A stretch of DNA of 64,000 nt, taken from CAYQLY01 sp964418605. GTDB taxonomy: Bacteria > Bacteroidota > Bacteroidia > Cytophagales > Cyclobacteriaceae. The notes beneath the pieces are model-generated. The model saw only the letters and a program-made list of their open reading frames with translations, did no database searches and was not told the DNA's origin. A program made the position numbers and the translations under genes. How positions within the stretch are numbered: the first letter of the stretch is position 1; the number at the start of each line of letters is the position of its first letter. This document shows, piece after piece, positions 1 through 8,217 of the stretch. The stretch covers positions 274,491 through 338,490 of the forward strand of contig CAYQLY010000001.1 in assembly GCA_964418605.1 (NCBI GenBank), in the 5' to 3' direction.

Positions 1-289
1 TAACCATGTCATGAATGGTAACTATTTTTTTAAACCGATGGGTGCGAGGAATTTTAAAATCAGGTCCATGAAATAAGTCACAATTAAAGGTAAATGGTAT
101 GGCTGGTTGAATACGAATAGGAGATATTCTCTGTAGACTACGTAGCCGCTTCACACTTGATAACCGATGTGTAGCGATAAGCTCGACTTCCTGATGTGTT
201 TGTAGACTTGTTACTAGATTAGTAACATACCTTCCAATTCCTGAAGAATGTTTACCCTGTAAGGATGAAATATCGATAGCAATTCGCAC
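1..289 (-). CDS. Glycosyltransferase family 4, N-terminal part (runs off window)
   Basis: Only the first 96 codons are present; the gene continues beyond the left edge. The reading starts at GTG (287-289); an in-frame TAA two codons upstream excludes an earlier start. The N-terminus VRIAIDISSL, a glycine-containing loop GIGRYVTNLV near residue 17, and the segments FHGPDF (about residue 73) and TIHDMV (about 91) follow the pattern of GT-B fold mannosyltransferase-like GT4 enzymes that build LPS, capsule or exopolysaccharide. It diverges from tyrS across about 100 bp. Donor and acceptor sugars cannot be told from this fragment. Confidence 0.75.
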   Translation of the reverse strand, partial: MRIAIDISSLQGKHSSGIGRYVTNLVTSLQTHQEVELIATHRLSSVKRLRSLQRISPIRIQPAIPFTFNCDLFHGPDFKIPRTHRFKKIVTIHDMV

Positions 290-331
290 GGTTTAAGTTT
301 TTTAGAAAGTTGATGCAAAATACGCAAACCA

Positions 332-364
332 TTGCCATTTTGCCAATTCCAAAATGTATATTTG
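332..364 (+). promoter_or_regulatory. Candidate Bacteroidota promoter for tyrS
   Basis: A -7 box TATATTTG lies at 357-364, 28 bp before the tyrS ATG. TTG at 332-334 could be the -33 element, with a 22 bp spacer. The match to the Bacteroidota consensus (TTTG, about 19-21 bp, TAnnTTTG) is by eye. Confidence 0.5.
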
Positions 365-392
365 TGCAATATACTGTAATTAATTCATCTGT

Positions 393-1679
393 ATGAAAAA
401 AAGTCTGGTAGAGGAATTTCGATGGAGAGACCTTCTTCAAGATAGCATGCCTGGTACTGAAGAGCAGCTCACCAAAGAGCTCACCACGGGGTATATAGGA
501 TTTGATCCCACCTCTTCTTCATTACATATTGGAAGCTTAGCTCCCATTATGATGCTCAAGCATTTGCAATTACATGGACATAAACCTATTGCTCTAGTAG
601 GAGGGGCTACTGGCATGATTGGTGATCCTTCCGGAAAGTCCGAAGAACGAAATCTGTTGAGTGAGGAAGCCTTACGCCATAATCAGGTTTGTATTCAAAA
701 ACAGTTGGAAAAATTTTTGAATTTTAATGCTGGTGACCAGTCGGCTGAAATTGTTAATAACTATGAATGGTTTAAAGATTATAATTTGCTTCAATTTCTT
801 CGCGATGTAGGAAAACATCTAAGTATTAATTACATGATGGCTAAAGAATCTGTACAAAAAAGATTGACTACAGGTATTTCTTTTACCGAATTCTCTTATC
901 AACTATTACAAGGGTATGATTTTTATTGGTTATATAAACACAAGAATGTAAAATTTCAGATGGGAGGATCTGATCAGTGGGGGAATATGACAGCTGGAAC
1001 AGAACTCATTCGTCGGATGGCTGGAGGTGAAGCCTTTGCTTTGACTTGTCCATTAATTACAAAAGCTGATGGAGGAAAATTTGGAAAAACAGAATCAGGA
1101 AATGTATGGCTTGATCCAGCACTCACCTCGCCTTATAAGTTTTATCAATTTTGGATTAATTGTTCAGATGAAGATGCGATAAAGTATATTAAAATTTTTA
1201 CATTACTTTCTAAAGAAGAAATTGAATCCATCATTCAACAACATCAACAAAGCCCACATCTTCGCATCATTCAAAAAGCAATGGCTGAAGACATAACTTG
1301 CCGTGTACATTCTAAAGCTGATTATCAAACGGCTGTTCGGGCATCAGATATTTTGTTTGGAAAATCAACCACTCAGGATTTACAGATATTAGATGAGAAA
1401 ACACTATTGGATATTTTTGAAGGTGTTCCACAGGTAGAGATTGATCATGCTGCATATAAGACTTGTCCAAATATAGTCGAATTGCTTTCTGCAGTGACGC
1501 GCTTAGAAATTTTTCCATCGAAGGGAGAAGCACGTAAGATGATTCAGGCTGGTGGAGTAAGTATTAACAAGCTAAAAGTAGAAGATAGTGACTCTAAACC
1601 ACAATTCAATTTACTTAACGAAAAGTATTTACTCGTCCAAAAAGGAAAGAAAAATTATTATTTAATCTGTGTAAAATAG
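393..1679 (+). CDS. tyrS: Tyrosine--tRNA ligase
   Basis: Class I aminoacyl-tRNA synthetase that charges tRNA-Tyr in the cytoplasm. The HIGH signature appears as HIGS (residues 45-48), followed by GGATGMIGDPSGKS. The tyrosine-pocket segment QGYDFYWLY and the GGSDQWGN motif are present, and the KMSKS loop is in the KFGKT form typical of bacterial TyrRS. The last 60 residues form an S4-like RNA-binding domain (SKGEARKMIQAGGVSINK). The length of 428 aa is normal. The ATG at 393 gives the usual N-terminus preceding EFRWRDLLQD. It stands alone behind its own promoter, 70 bp before icd. Confidence 0.97.
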   Translation: MKKSLVEEFRWRDLLQDSMPGTEEQLTKELTTGYIGFDPTSSSLHIGSLAPIMMLKHLQLHGHKPIALVGGATGMIGDPSGKSEERNLLSEEALRHNQVCIQKQLEKFLNFNAGDQSAEIVNNYEWFKDYNLLQFLRDVGKHLSINYMMAKESVQKRLTTGISFTEFSYQLLQGYDFYWLYKHKNVKFQMGGSDQWGNMTAGTELIRRMAGGEAFALTCPLITKADGGKFGKTESGNVWLDPALTSPYKFYQFWINCSDEDAIKYIKIFTLLSKEEIESIIQQHQQSPHLRIIQKAMAEDITCRVHSKADYQTAVRASDILFGKSTTQDLQILDEKTLLDIFEGVPQVEIDHAAYKTCPNIVELLSAVTRLEIFPSKGEARKMIQAGGVSINKLKVEDSDSKPQFNLLNEKYLLVQKGKKNYYLICVK

Positions 1680-1749
1680 AATTAATTATCTTATATGGTT
1701 ATTTGCTTATTTTTTAATTTATTTGTAAAACACTAAATATTTATACAAC

Positions 1750-3078
1750 ATGTCCGCACAAAAAATCACTATCAAAAATGCAATTTTACAAGTTCCAGAT
1801 GAACCTATTATCCCTTTTATCGAAGGTGACGGCACAGGGCCTGATATTTGGAAAGCCTCTGCTCGTGTCATGGAAGCAGCTGTTGAAAAAGCGTATAAAG
1901 GAAAAAAGAAAATTCATTGGAAAGAAGTATTAGCTGGTGAAAAAGCATTTAAACAAGTGAATAATTGGCTGCCTGATGAAACCTTGGATGTGATTCGTGA
2001 ACATTTAGTTGCAATTAAAGGTCCATTAACAACGCCAGTAGGAGGAGGAATTCGTTCGTTAAATGTAGCCTTGCGTCAAATTTTAGATTTATATGTGTGT
2101 CTTCGTCCGGTACAATATTTCACAGGTGTTCCTTCGCCGGTGAAACATCCAGAAAAAGTAGACATGACTATTTTCAGAGAAAATACAGAAGATATTTATG
2201 CAGGAATTGAATTTGCATCAGGTGCTCCTGAAAATAAAAAATTTTTAGATTGGTTGGAAAAAGAATTTCCAAAAGAATTTAAGAAAATAAGATTTGGAAC
2301 TGTAAATGCAATCAAAGAATGGAATCAATTGACTAATTCAAAAGAAAATGAAACAGTTGAAGTAGGCATTGGAATTAAACCTGTTTCTAAAGCAGGAAGT
2401 CAACGATTGATTCGTTCCGCTATTCAATATGCAATTGTTCAAAAAAGAAAATCAGTCACGCTCGTTCATAAAGGGAATATCATGAAGTTTACTGAAGGAG
2501 GATTTTTGCAATGGGGATATGAACTAGCTCAAAAAGAATTTGGGGATAAAGTGTATACATGGGCTCAATGGGAAAAAACCAAAAAAGAAAAAGGAGAGGA
2601 TACAGCGAATCAAGAACAAAAAGCGGCTATGGCGCAAGGTAAAATAATTATTAAAGATGCGATCGCTGATATTGCATTGCAACAAGTGCTCACTCGTCCG
2701 GAAGACTTTGATGTGATTGCAACCTTGAATTTAAATGGCGATTATTTAAGCGATGCCTTAGCGGCACAAGTAGGAGGGATTGGAATTGCTCCGGGTGCAA
2801 ATATTAATTATTTAACAGGTCATGCTATTTTTGAAGCGACTCATGGCACGGCTCCAAAATATGCGAATCAAGATAAGGTAAATCCAGGCTCAGTTATTTT
2901 AAGTGGAGAAATGATGTTTCGTTATTTAGGTTGGAATGAAGCCGCTGATTTAATCATTAAAGGATTAAATGGAGCGATTGGTAAGAAAAAAGTTACGTAT
3001 GATTTCGAACGTCAAATGGAAGGAGCAACATTGGTCAAATGCTCGGAGTTTGGGGAAGAGATTATTAAGAGTATGTAG
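1750..3078 (+). CDS. icd: Isocitrate dehydrogenase (NADP-type)
   Basis: Oxidative decarboxylation of isocitrate to 2-oxoglutarate in the TCA cycle. The N-terminal GDGTGPDIW (residues 26-34), the substrate-binding GGIRSLNVALRQ segment (which contains the serine equivalent to the regulatory Ser113 of E. coli Icd), FRENTEDIYAGIE, the LVHKGNIMKFTEGGF block and the nucleotide-binding ATHGTAPKYA near residue 375 are all visible. At 442 aa it is longer than the 416 aa E. coli enzyme, mostly through a lysine/glutamate-rich insertion around residues 275-300. Cofactor preference is inferred from family resemblance. Next downstream is a hairpin repeat. Confidence 0.95.
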   Translation: MSAQKITIKNAILQVPDEPIIPFIEGDGTGPDIWKASARVMEAAVEKAYKGKKKIHWKEVLAGEKAFKQVNNWLPDETLDVIREHLVAIKGPLTTPVGGGIRSLNVALRQILDLYVCLRPVQYFTGVPSPVKHPEKVDMTIFRENTEDIYAGIEFASGAPENKKFLDWLEKEFPKEFKKIRFGTVNAIKEWNQLTNSKENETVEVGIGIKPVSKAGSQRLIRSAIQYAIVQKRKSVTLVHKGNIMKFTEGGFLQWGYELAQKEFGDKVYTWAQWEKTKKEKGEDTANQEQKAAMAQGKIIIKDAIADIALQQVLTRPEDFDVIATLNLNGDYLSDALAAQVGGIGIAPGANINYLTGHAIFEATHGTAPKYANQDKVNPGSVILSGEMMFRYLGWNEAADLIIKGLNGAIGKKKVTYDFERQMEGATLVKCSEFGEEIIKSM

Positions 3079-3084
3079 TTTTTT

Positions 3085-3136
3085 ATGTCATCCTGAGCAA
3101 AGCGAAAGATATAAATAAAATAGATTTTCGCTTTGC
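3085..3136. repeat. Dispersed-repeat-like hairpin after icd
   Basis: The segment begins TGTCATCCTGAGCAAAGCGA and contains an 11 bp perfect inverted repeat (GCAAAGCGAAA at 3097-3107 against TTTCGCTTTGC at 3126-3136). It resembles the family of dispersed palindromes beginning GTCATCCTGAGC known from many Bacteroidota genomes. A diverged second GTTATTCTGAG occurs at 3164-3174. It could double as the icd terminator, but there is no T-run. Confidence 0.5.
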
Positions 3137-3175
3137 TTAATATGATAGAGTGAAAAATAAATCGTTATTCTGAGT

Positions 3176-3403
3176 TTATTTATAAATAAAATACAGGGCA
3201 AGTTGGATTATTATACTTACTAATGTTAAATATATGCCAAAACTAAACCATCGTTGTTTTATTTTATCTCTTCTTGAGTTTGATTCACTTTCTGATTTTT
3301 TATAAAAATAAATTTGAGGATTTATTTGAGGTGTAAATATAAAAGCTAGTACGGTGCCAATTAGTGTTATAAAAGTTATCACTATTTGAATAATCTTCAT
3401 CAT
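3176..3403 (-). CDS. Small two-helix membrane protein, unknown function
   Basis: About 75 aa with two hydrophobic segments (IIQIVITFITLIGTVLAFIF near the N-terminus and a second one at the C-terminus) separated by a charged, Ser/Glu/Lys/Arg-rich stretch. An upstream ATG at 3430 would overlap the end of the aminopeptidase gene, so one of the adjacent ATGs at 3403 or 3400 is preferred, 7-10 bp after that stop. It is probably the last gene of the aminopeptidase transcript. I do not recognise a family. It could also be a spurious reading of AT-rich DNA, though two clean helices and a conserved-looking spacing favour a real gene. Confidence 0.5.
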   Translation of the reverse strand: MMKIIQIVITFITLIGTVLAFIFTPQINPQIYFYKKSESESNSRRDKIKQRWFSFGIYLTLVSIIIQLALYFIYK

Positions 3404-3410
3404 AAAAATA

Positions 3411-4466
3411 TTACTTATGTCCCCAATCAAACTGATCGATTGATTCCAGTGAAGCCTTCAATAAAGCAATCGCATGTTTTACATCATCTTGATGCACCAT
3501 CTCAATCACCTGATGAAGATGGCGTGTCGGAATTGAGATAGCTCCGGCAATAGATCCATTTTTACCCATACGTTGTATATAAGCTGTGTCTGTTCCGCCT
3601 GCAGCCATAATTTCTGTTTGCCAGGGGATAGTGTTTTTCTCAGCTGTTTGTTTTAAAAAATTAACCATGCGGTAATCGGCAATGGTCATGGAGTCCATCA
3701 CTTTAATAGCAGCTCCTTTTCCTAATTCCGTTATCTTTTCATGTGGCTGAGCTCCCGGTAGATCGTAAGCAATGGTTGTATCTAGTGCAATCCCAAAATC
3801 TGGATTGATACGATGGCTAGCCACTTGTGCCCCACGTAATCCTACTTCTTCTTGTACAGTGAAGACACCATAGACATCATAAGGAAAGTTTTTTAATTGC
3901 TTCAGTGTTTCGACTAACACATAAACAGAGATGCGATTATCCAATGATTTACAATTAATGCAATTTCCCATTTCAATCAACTCCCGCTCACGTGTAATCG
4001 GATTGCCGGGATGTACATATTTTTCGACTTCTTCTTTAGGCATTCCAAGATCAATAAAGAAATCACTTAACTGAGGCATCTTGGTTTTTTCTTCTGGCGT
4101 CATGACGTGAATGGGTTTGCATCCCATCACGCCAATCACATCTTTTTTTCCGTGAATAATCACACGCTGAGCAACTAAGGTTTTCGGGTCAAATCCACCC
4201 AAAGGTTGAAACCGTACAAACCCTTTATCATCGATATGATTGACGATGAACCCAATTTCATCCATGTGGGCAGCAATCATCACTTTTTTCCCTTCTGGAT
4301 TTTTTTTCCCTTTTTTTAATGTAATCACATTTCCCATATTATCAATGGTGACATCATCGACATATGATTTGATCTCATTGATGATTATATTTCGGATTGC
4401 AGATTCAAACCCAGGAGCTCCGGGTGTTTTACAAATGGTGGCAAGTAATGTTGTATTTAAGGTCAT
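3411..4466 (-). CDS. M42 family metallo-aminopeptidase
   Basis: Cytosolic dinuclear-metal peptidase (glutamyl aminopeptidase / deblocking aminopeptidase type) that trims peptides. Metal ligands expected for the family are visible: His and Asp in AAHMDEIGF, the catalytic Glu pair in QEEVGLRG, Asp in ALDTTIAYD and the C-terminal His in PTRHLHQVIEM. The start is set at ATG 4464-4466 (MTLNTTLLATI). A longer in-frame reading would run through the adjacent tRNA gene and is rejected. The length of 351 aa is usual. The start codon lies only 24 bp downstream of tRNA-Leu on the same strand, so the two may share a transcript. Confidence 0.92.
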   Translation of the reverse strand: MTLNTTLLATICKTPGAPGFESAIRNIIINEIKSYVDDVTIDNMGNVITLKKGKKNPEGKKVMIAAHMDEIGFIVNHIDDKGFVRFQPLGGFDPKTLVAQRVIIHGKKDVIGVMGCKPIHVMTPEEKTKMPQLSDFFIDLGMPKEEVEKYVHPGNPITRERELIEMGNCINCKSLDNRISVYVLVETLKQLKNFPYDVYGVFTVQEEVGLRGAQVASHRINPDFGIALDTTIAYDLPGAQPHEKITELGKGAAIKVMDSMTIADYRMVNFLKQTAEKNTIPWQTEIMAAGGTDTAYIQRMGKNGSIAGAISIPTRHLHQVIEMVHQDDVKHAIALLKASLESIDQFDWGHK

Positions 4467-4490
4467 AGTTGTTATTATTTGTTTATAATG

Positions 4491-4574
4491 TGCGCACGGG
4501 GAGATTCGAACTCCCACACCCGTAAAGGCACCACCCCCTCAAAGTGGCGTGTCTACCAGTTTCACCACGTGCGC
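4491..4574 (-). tRNA. tRNA-Leu (anticodon GAG)
   Basis: On the reverse strand a 7 bp acceptor stem GCGCACG / CGTGCGC closes an 84 nt gene with discriminator A. The D-arm contains TGGTGAAACTGGTAGACAC, the anticodon stem CCACT/GGTGG encloses the loop TTGAGGG (anticodon GAG, codons CUC/CUU), a leucine-type long variable arm follows, and the T-arm is GGGAGTTCGAATCTCCC. CCA is not encoded. Confidence 0.95.
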
Positions 4575-4583
4575 AAAAGGAGC

Positions 4584-4591
4584 CAAAAATA
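4584..4591 (-). promoter_or_regulatory. Candidate -7 box for tRNA-Leu
   Basis: Reverse-strand TATTTTTG ends 10 bp upstream of the tRNA 5' end, a fitting position for a TAnnTTTG box. It sits inside a 16 bp palindrome AAAAATAGCTATTTTT (4585-4600). No clear -33 element was seen. Confidence 0.35.
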
Positions 4592-4623
4592 GCTATTTTT
4601 TTGCAGGCTGTAAAAAAAAATAC

Positions 4624-5217
4624 TTATTTGCTACACCAAGGGCAATCTTTGAGTCGAAATCGCCAAGGGAGTTTGGCATCTTTCCCCGCATAATCTACGC
4701 CTACACGCGGGCCAGCTATAATTTGTTGAGGAAGATAAGCAAGCTGATGATCTTCTAACCAAATTAAATCATCTGTAAGGCAAAGACCATTATGTTTTTT
4801 AGTAATTCCTAAGGCTTGTGTTAGCACGCCAGGGCCAGCTGTCATAGAAGGTTGTATTTTTTTTAACTTTCGTCGTTTAAGCATAACATCTAGTCCTTCT
4901 ACAGGCTGAACAGCACGAATGAGAACAGCCTCCGCTTTATCTTCAACATTCGTAACAATATTAAAAAGATGATGTATGCCATAACATTTGTAAACATATG
5001 CTATACCTCCTCTGGAAAATAGAGTTTCTGTTCGAGCGGTGCGCTTGTTCATATACGCATGACATGCTTTCTCTTTGGAATGGTAGGCTTCTGTTTCTAC
5101 GATTAAGCCTGCTGTTATGCGGTTGTTTACTCGTGTAAACAAGTGTTTACCGATGAGATCTTTAGCTACTTTGACAACATCTTCGTTAAGATAGTATTCT
5201 TTTTTTATTTTTCCCAT
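4624..5217 (-). CDS. 3-methyladenine DNA glycosylase (AAG/MPG family)
   Basis: Base-excision repair enzyme that removes alkylated purines. The conserved block VETEAYHSKEKACHAY (residues ~40-56) carries the catalytic Glu, followed by NKRTARTETLFSRGGIAYVYKCYGI-type sequence in which the tyrosine used for nucleotide flipping is expected. A later segment reads MTAGPGVLTQALGI, the standard GPGxLxxALGI motif. The 197 aa length is typical for bacterial members. The ATG at 5215-5217 gives the only sensible start. It diverges from the secreted-protein gene at 5317 and reads toward the tRNA. Confidence 0.93.
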   Translation of the reverse strand: MGKIKKEYYLNEDVVKVAKDLIGKHLFTRVNNRITAGLIVETEAYHSKEKACHAYMNKRTARTETLFSRGGIAYVYKCYGIHHLFNIVTNVEDKAEAVLIRAVQPVEGLDVMLKRRKLKKIQPSMTAGPGVLTQALGITKKHNGLCLTDDLIWLEDHQLAYLPQQIIAGPRVGVDYAGKDAKLPWRFRLKDCPWCSK

Positions 5218-5287
5218 TTTTCTCTTTACAGGCTATAAAAATATAAAAATACGCGTCTTGTTTTTTTTAATTACGGTAAAAATCGTG

Positions 5288-5295
5288 TAAATTTG
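5288..5295 (+). promoter_or_regulatory. Candidate -7 box upstream of 5317 gene
   Basis: TAAATTTG ends 21 bp before the ATG. The nearest upstream TTG (5258-5260) is 27 bp away, longer than usual, so only the -7 box is supported. Confidence 0.4.
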
Positions 5296-5316
5296 TGAAC
5301 TTTATAGGGTTAGGGT

Positions 5317-5742
5317 ATGAAATTTGTGTATAGACACGGATGGGTTTTATTATTATGGGGAGCTATCTTTTTGGTTCAGTCTGCCTTTGCTCAACAAAAA
5401 CAAGGTGCAAAAGATAGTGTATTCCAATATGAGTTCAAAATAAATACGCTGTCGTCATTGTATGAACAATCAGATATTTTTGTTTCTACGTTTTATCCTA
5501 ATCCTGTGAGTATAGCAGAGTCAGAATATGTAGAAGTAGAATGTGTGATACCTGCTACGAGTTCCAATGTTAAGATTATAGTAACTAATATTTTAGGCAA
5601 CGTAATAGGAGAATATAGTTTACCATCTTCACATCATATTGTCCGTATTCCTATAGTTTATTTTCCAATAGGTATTTATTTTTATACGTTATCAATAGGT
5701 AATCAACGCCTTTCTACTAAAAAATTAGTTATTAAACCATAG
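5317..5742 (+). CDS. Minimal secreted protein with T9SS type A sorting-domain-like C-terminus
   Basis: 141 aa: an N-terminal signal peptide (hydrophobic WVLLLWGAIFLVQSAFAQ), about 30 residues of linker, and then a domain that looks entirely like a Bacteroidota type A C-terminal sorting domain. It starts FYPNP (about residue 59), has VTNILGNVIGEYSLP in the middle and ends in a PIGIYFYTLSIG / TKKLVIK pattern. Such domains normally follow a large cargo and direct export and surface attachment by the type IX system; here there is almost no cargo. It lies 16 bp upstream of bamD. Its function is unknown; the sorting-domain assignment is by motif. Confidence 0.7.
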   Translation: MKFVYRHGWVLLLWGAIFLVQSAFAQQKQGAKDSVFQYEFKINTLSSLYEQSDIFVSTFYPNPVSIAESEYVEVECVIPATSSNVKIIVTNILGNVIGEYSLPSSHHIVRIPIVYFPIGIYFYTLSIGNQRLSTKKLVIKP

Positions 5743-5758
5743 TTTCTGTTGGTTCAAC

Positions 5759-6589
5759 ATGATCATCAAGAAGAAAGATAGTAAATTAATTAACACTGGT
5801 AGTTTTATTCTCATAGTTTGTGTGATACTATCCTCGTGTAGCCGTTTTCAACATGTATTAAAAAAAGGAAATGCAGAGGAAAAGTATGAAGCTGGCATCA
5901 TGTATTATGACAAGGGCGATTACTTTCATGCTATTCAACTTTTTGAAGAGCTAGTTCCTATCATGCGCGGGAAAAAAGAAGGCGAGTTGGTTGAATTTTA
6001 TTTAGCTAAGTCATACTATGAGCAGGGAGATTATATCTTAGGTGCTGAATCTTTTAAGAACTTTTATGAATTATATGGACGAAGTGATTATGCGGAGGAG
6101 GCCTTGTTTTTATATGCTAAGTCTATCTATAAGGCTTCTCCTCGGTATGATTTAGACCCTACCTCAACACGGGAGGCGATTTATGCCATTCAAGGATTTT
6201 TGAATAATCATCCATCGAGTAAATTTAAAGAAGAGAGTGAGAAAATGCTTTCAGAACTTCGGGCTAAGCTAGAACGAAAAGATTTTGAACAGGCGAAGCT
6301 GTATTACCATCTTGAAAATTACACGTCAGCCATTACTGCTTTTTCTAATTTTGAAAATGATTTTCCAGACTCGTCGATGAAAGAAGAAGCTCTTTTCTTG
6401 AAGTTAGAAGCAGCCTATTTATTGGCTAAAAATAGTATTGATTCTAAAAAGAAAGAACGATTTCAACGTGTTATTACATGTTATGAGAGTTTATTGGATC
6501 ATTATCCGAAGAGTGTTTTTTTAAAAAAAGCGGAGAACTATTATGAGGAAAGTTTAAGGCTTTTACCTGTGTATTCTAAATCTAATTGA
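5759..6589 (+). CDS. bamD: Outer membrane assembly lipoprotein BamD
   Basis: Periplasm-facing lipoprotein of the BAM complex that inserts outer-membrane beta-barrels with BamA (encoded here at 49.2 kb). A lipoprotein signal peptide ends at the lipobox SSC (about residue 27). It is followed by TPR-like helix pairs with the family pattern AEEKYEAGIMYYDKGDYFHA, then AEEALFLYAKSIY and DPTSTREAIYAIQGFLNNHP, which are characteristic of BamD/YfiO. The length of 276 aa is typical. It is the first of a compact run bamD - rpoZ - coaBC - DUF4835 found in many Bacteroidota. Confidence 0.9.
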   Translation: MIIKKKDSKLINTGSFILIVCVILSSCSRFQHVLKKGNAEEKYEAGIMYYDKGDYFHAIQLFEELVPIMRGKKEGELVEFYLAKSYYEQGDYILGAESFKNFYELYGRSDYAEEALFLYAKSIYKASPRYDLDPTSTREAIYAIQGFLNNHPSSKFKEESEKMLSELRAKLERKDFEQAKLYYHLENYTSAITAFSNFENDFPDSSMKEEALFLKLEAAYLLAKNSIDSKKKERFQRVITCYESLLDHYPKSVFLKKAENYYEESLRLLPVYSKSN

Positions 6590-6628
6590 AATGTGTTATT
6601 ATTACATAAATTATTAATAGTATAAAGT

Positions 6629-6982
6629 ATGAGCAAGCGTAGTATTCAATCATCCCTAGTGACTCGTGATGTCAATAAGCTGTATGAAATCACAGGAAAT
6701 CTGTACGAATCCGTTATGATTATTGGTAAACGTGCAAGGCAAATAGCTGTTCAAACCAAAGAAGAGCTCAATGGTAAATTAGCTGAGTTTGCTTCTACCA
6801 TTGATAACTTGGAAGAGGTGTTTGAAAATAGAGAGCAAATAGAAATTTCAAGGCATTATGAAAAAATGCCTAAGGCAACAACGGTAGCTACTGAGGAATT
6901 TATGGAAGGGAGGATTATTTATCGTAGAGCATCGGAGTTGGAGTCTGACGTAGATTCAAATACAGAAACGCAACAGCTCTAA
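6629..6982 (+). CDS. rpoZ: DNA-directed RNA polymerase omega-like subunit
   Basis: Small RNA polymerase assembly subunit. The conserved omega segment is represented by NLYESVMIIGKRARQIAV (residues ~24-41), where the ARQI stretch contacts the beta' subunit. The downstream acidic and coiled region is the form found in Bacteroidota and is only weakly similar to E. coli omega. The position between bamD and coaBC is the customary one for this protein in the phylum; elsewhere too omega often precedes coaBC. Length 117 aa. Confidence 0.82.
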   Translation: MSKRSIQSSLVTRDVNKLYEITGNLYESVMIIGKRARQIAVQTKEELNGKLAEFASTIDNLEEVFENREQIEISRHYEKMPKATTVATEEFMEGRIIYRRASELESDVDSNTETQQL

Positions 6983-6997
6983 ACGTGTCATTTGAAT

Positions 6998-8215
6998 ATG
7001 CTCCATGGAAAAAAAATATTACTTGGAGTAACAGGTAGTATTGCTGCCTATAAAGCAGCCTACCTTGTACGACTTCTTAGAAAAAAAGGAGCAGTTGTCA
7101 AAGTTATTATGACTTCAGGGGCTGCTCAGTTTATTACTCCTCTCACATTAGGTACACTATCGACCTATCCTGTATTAACTGAATTTGCAGATGATCAATC
7201 AGGTGAATGGAATAACCATGTGGAACTAGGATTGTGGGCTGATCTATTGATTGTAGCTCCAGCTACCGCCAACACTATTTCTAAAATGGCGAATGGAATT
7301 TGTGATAATTTATTGACCGCCGTTTATCTTTCTGCCCGTTGTCCGGTTATTATAGCTCCTGCTATGGATTTGGATATGCATGATCATATCACTACTCAAG
7401 ATTCGATACATAAACTTAAAAGAGATGGAGTCTTTGTTATCGATGCGGAAGAAGGAGAGCTGGCAAGTGGCTTGCAAGGTGTAGGTAGAATGGCTGAGCC
7501 GGATCATATTATAGCTTTTTTAGACCGATTTTTTTCTAGACAAAATCAGTTAAAAGATTATCATGTGATGATCACCGCTGGGCCTACGTATGAATCTATT
7601 GATCCTGTACGCTTTATTGGCAATCACTCCTCTGGTAAGATGGGGTATGCCTTAGCTGAAATGTTTGCTTTTCGTGGTGCACAGGTTACTTTAATTTCAG
7701 GTCCCTCTCATGAGTCTATTTTTCATCAACGTGTAAATGTTGTACATGTGACTACGGCTGAAGAAATGTATCAAGCGGTATTGTCTGTGTATCAAAATAC
7801 AGATGTGATGGTTCTTGCTGCTGCAGTAGCCGACTACAGACCTAAAAAGACATCTCCTACTAAATTAAAAAAGAAAGAATTGGAGATTATATTAGAATTA
7901 GAAAAGACAAGAGATATTGCTGCTGAGCTTGGTAAGCTAAAAACTAATAAACAGTTTTTAGTAGGGTTTGCTTTAGAGACAGATCATGCGTTGGATAATG
8001 CTAAAAATAAAATAAAAGACAAAAAATTAGATGCCATTGTTTTAAATTCACTCCAGAATCCTGGTGCTGGTTTTCAACATGATACCAATCAAGTGACTAT
8101 CATTGATAAAGAAGAAAATATAATAGATAGTGCCTTGAAAAGTAAAAAACATATCGCTGAGGATATTATTGATTTTATTTATCATCAATTTATTATAAAA
8201 AATCGTAAGAAATAA
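6998..8215 (+). CDS. coaBC: Bifunctional phosphopantothenoylcysteine decarboxylase / phosphopantothenate--cysteine ligase
   Basis: Two consecutive steps of coenzyme A synthesis. The N-terminal flavin-dependent CoaC half begins GKKILLGVTGSIAAYKAA and has the active-site segment NHVELGLWADLLIVAPATANT, with PAMDLDMH as the PxMNxxMW-like motif. The loop reads LASGLQGVGRMAEP, lacking the E. coli Cys158 position, as I recall is common in this phylum. The CoaB half starts near residue 185 with MITAGPTYESIDPVRFI and NHSSGKMGYALAE. ATG 6998 is chosen; an in-frame TTG at 6992 is an alternative. It follows rpoZ by 15 bp and precedes DUF4835 by 2 bp. Confidence 0.95.
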   Translation: MLHGKKILLGVTGSIAAYKAAYLVRLLRKKGAVVKVIMTSGAAQFITPLTLGTLSTYPVLTEFADDQSGEWNNHVELGLWADLLIVAPATANTISKMANGICDNLLTAVYLSARCPVIIAPAMDLDMHDHITTQDSIHKLKRDGVFVIDAEEGELASGLQGVGRMAEPDHIIAFLDRFFSRQNQLKDYHVMITAGPTYESIDPVRFIGNHSSGKMGYALAEMFAFRGAQVTLISGPSHESIFHQRVNVVHVTTAEEMYQAVLSVYQNTDVMVLAAAVADYRPKKTSPTKLKKKELEIILELEKTRDIAAELGKLKTNKQFLVGFALETDHALDNAKNKIKDKKLDAIVLNSLQNPGAGFQHDTNQVTIIDKEENIIDSALKSKKHIAEDIIDFIYHQFIIKNRKK

Positions 8216-8217
8216 GT

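Noticed and set aside
4467..4517. Upstream extension of the M42 aminopeptidase
   Set aside because: It reads into the tRNA-Leu gene; MTLNTTLL at 4466 is the proper start.
4585..4600. 16 bp palindrome AAAAATAGCTATTTTT as terminator of the glycosylase gene
   Set aside because: It is A/T-only apart from the centre and coincides with the probable tRNA promoter box; left as ambiguous.
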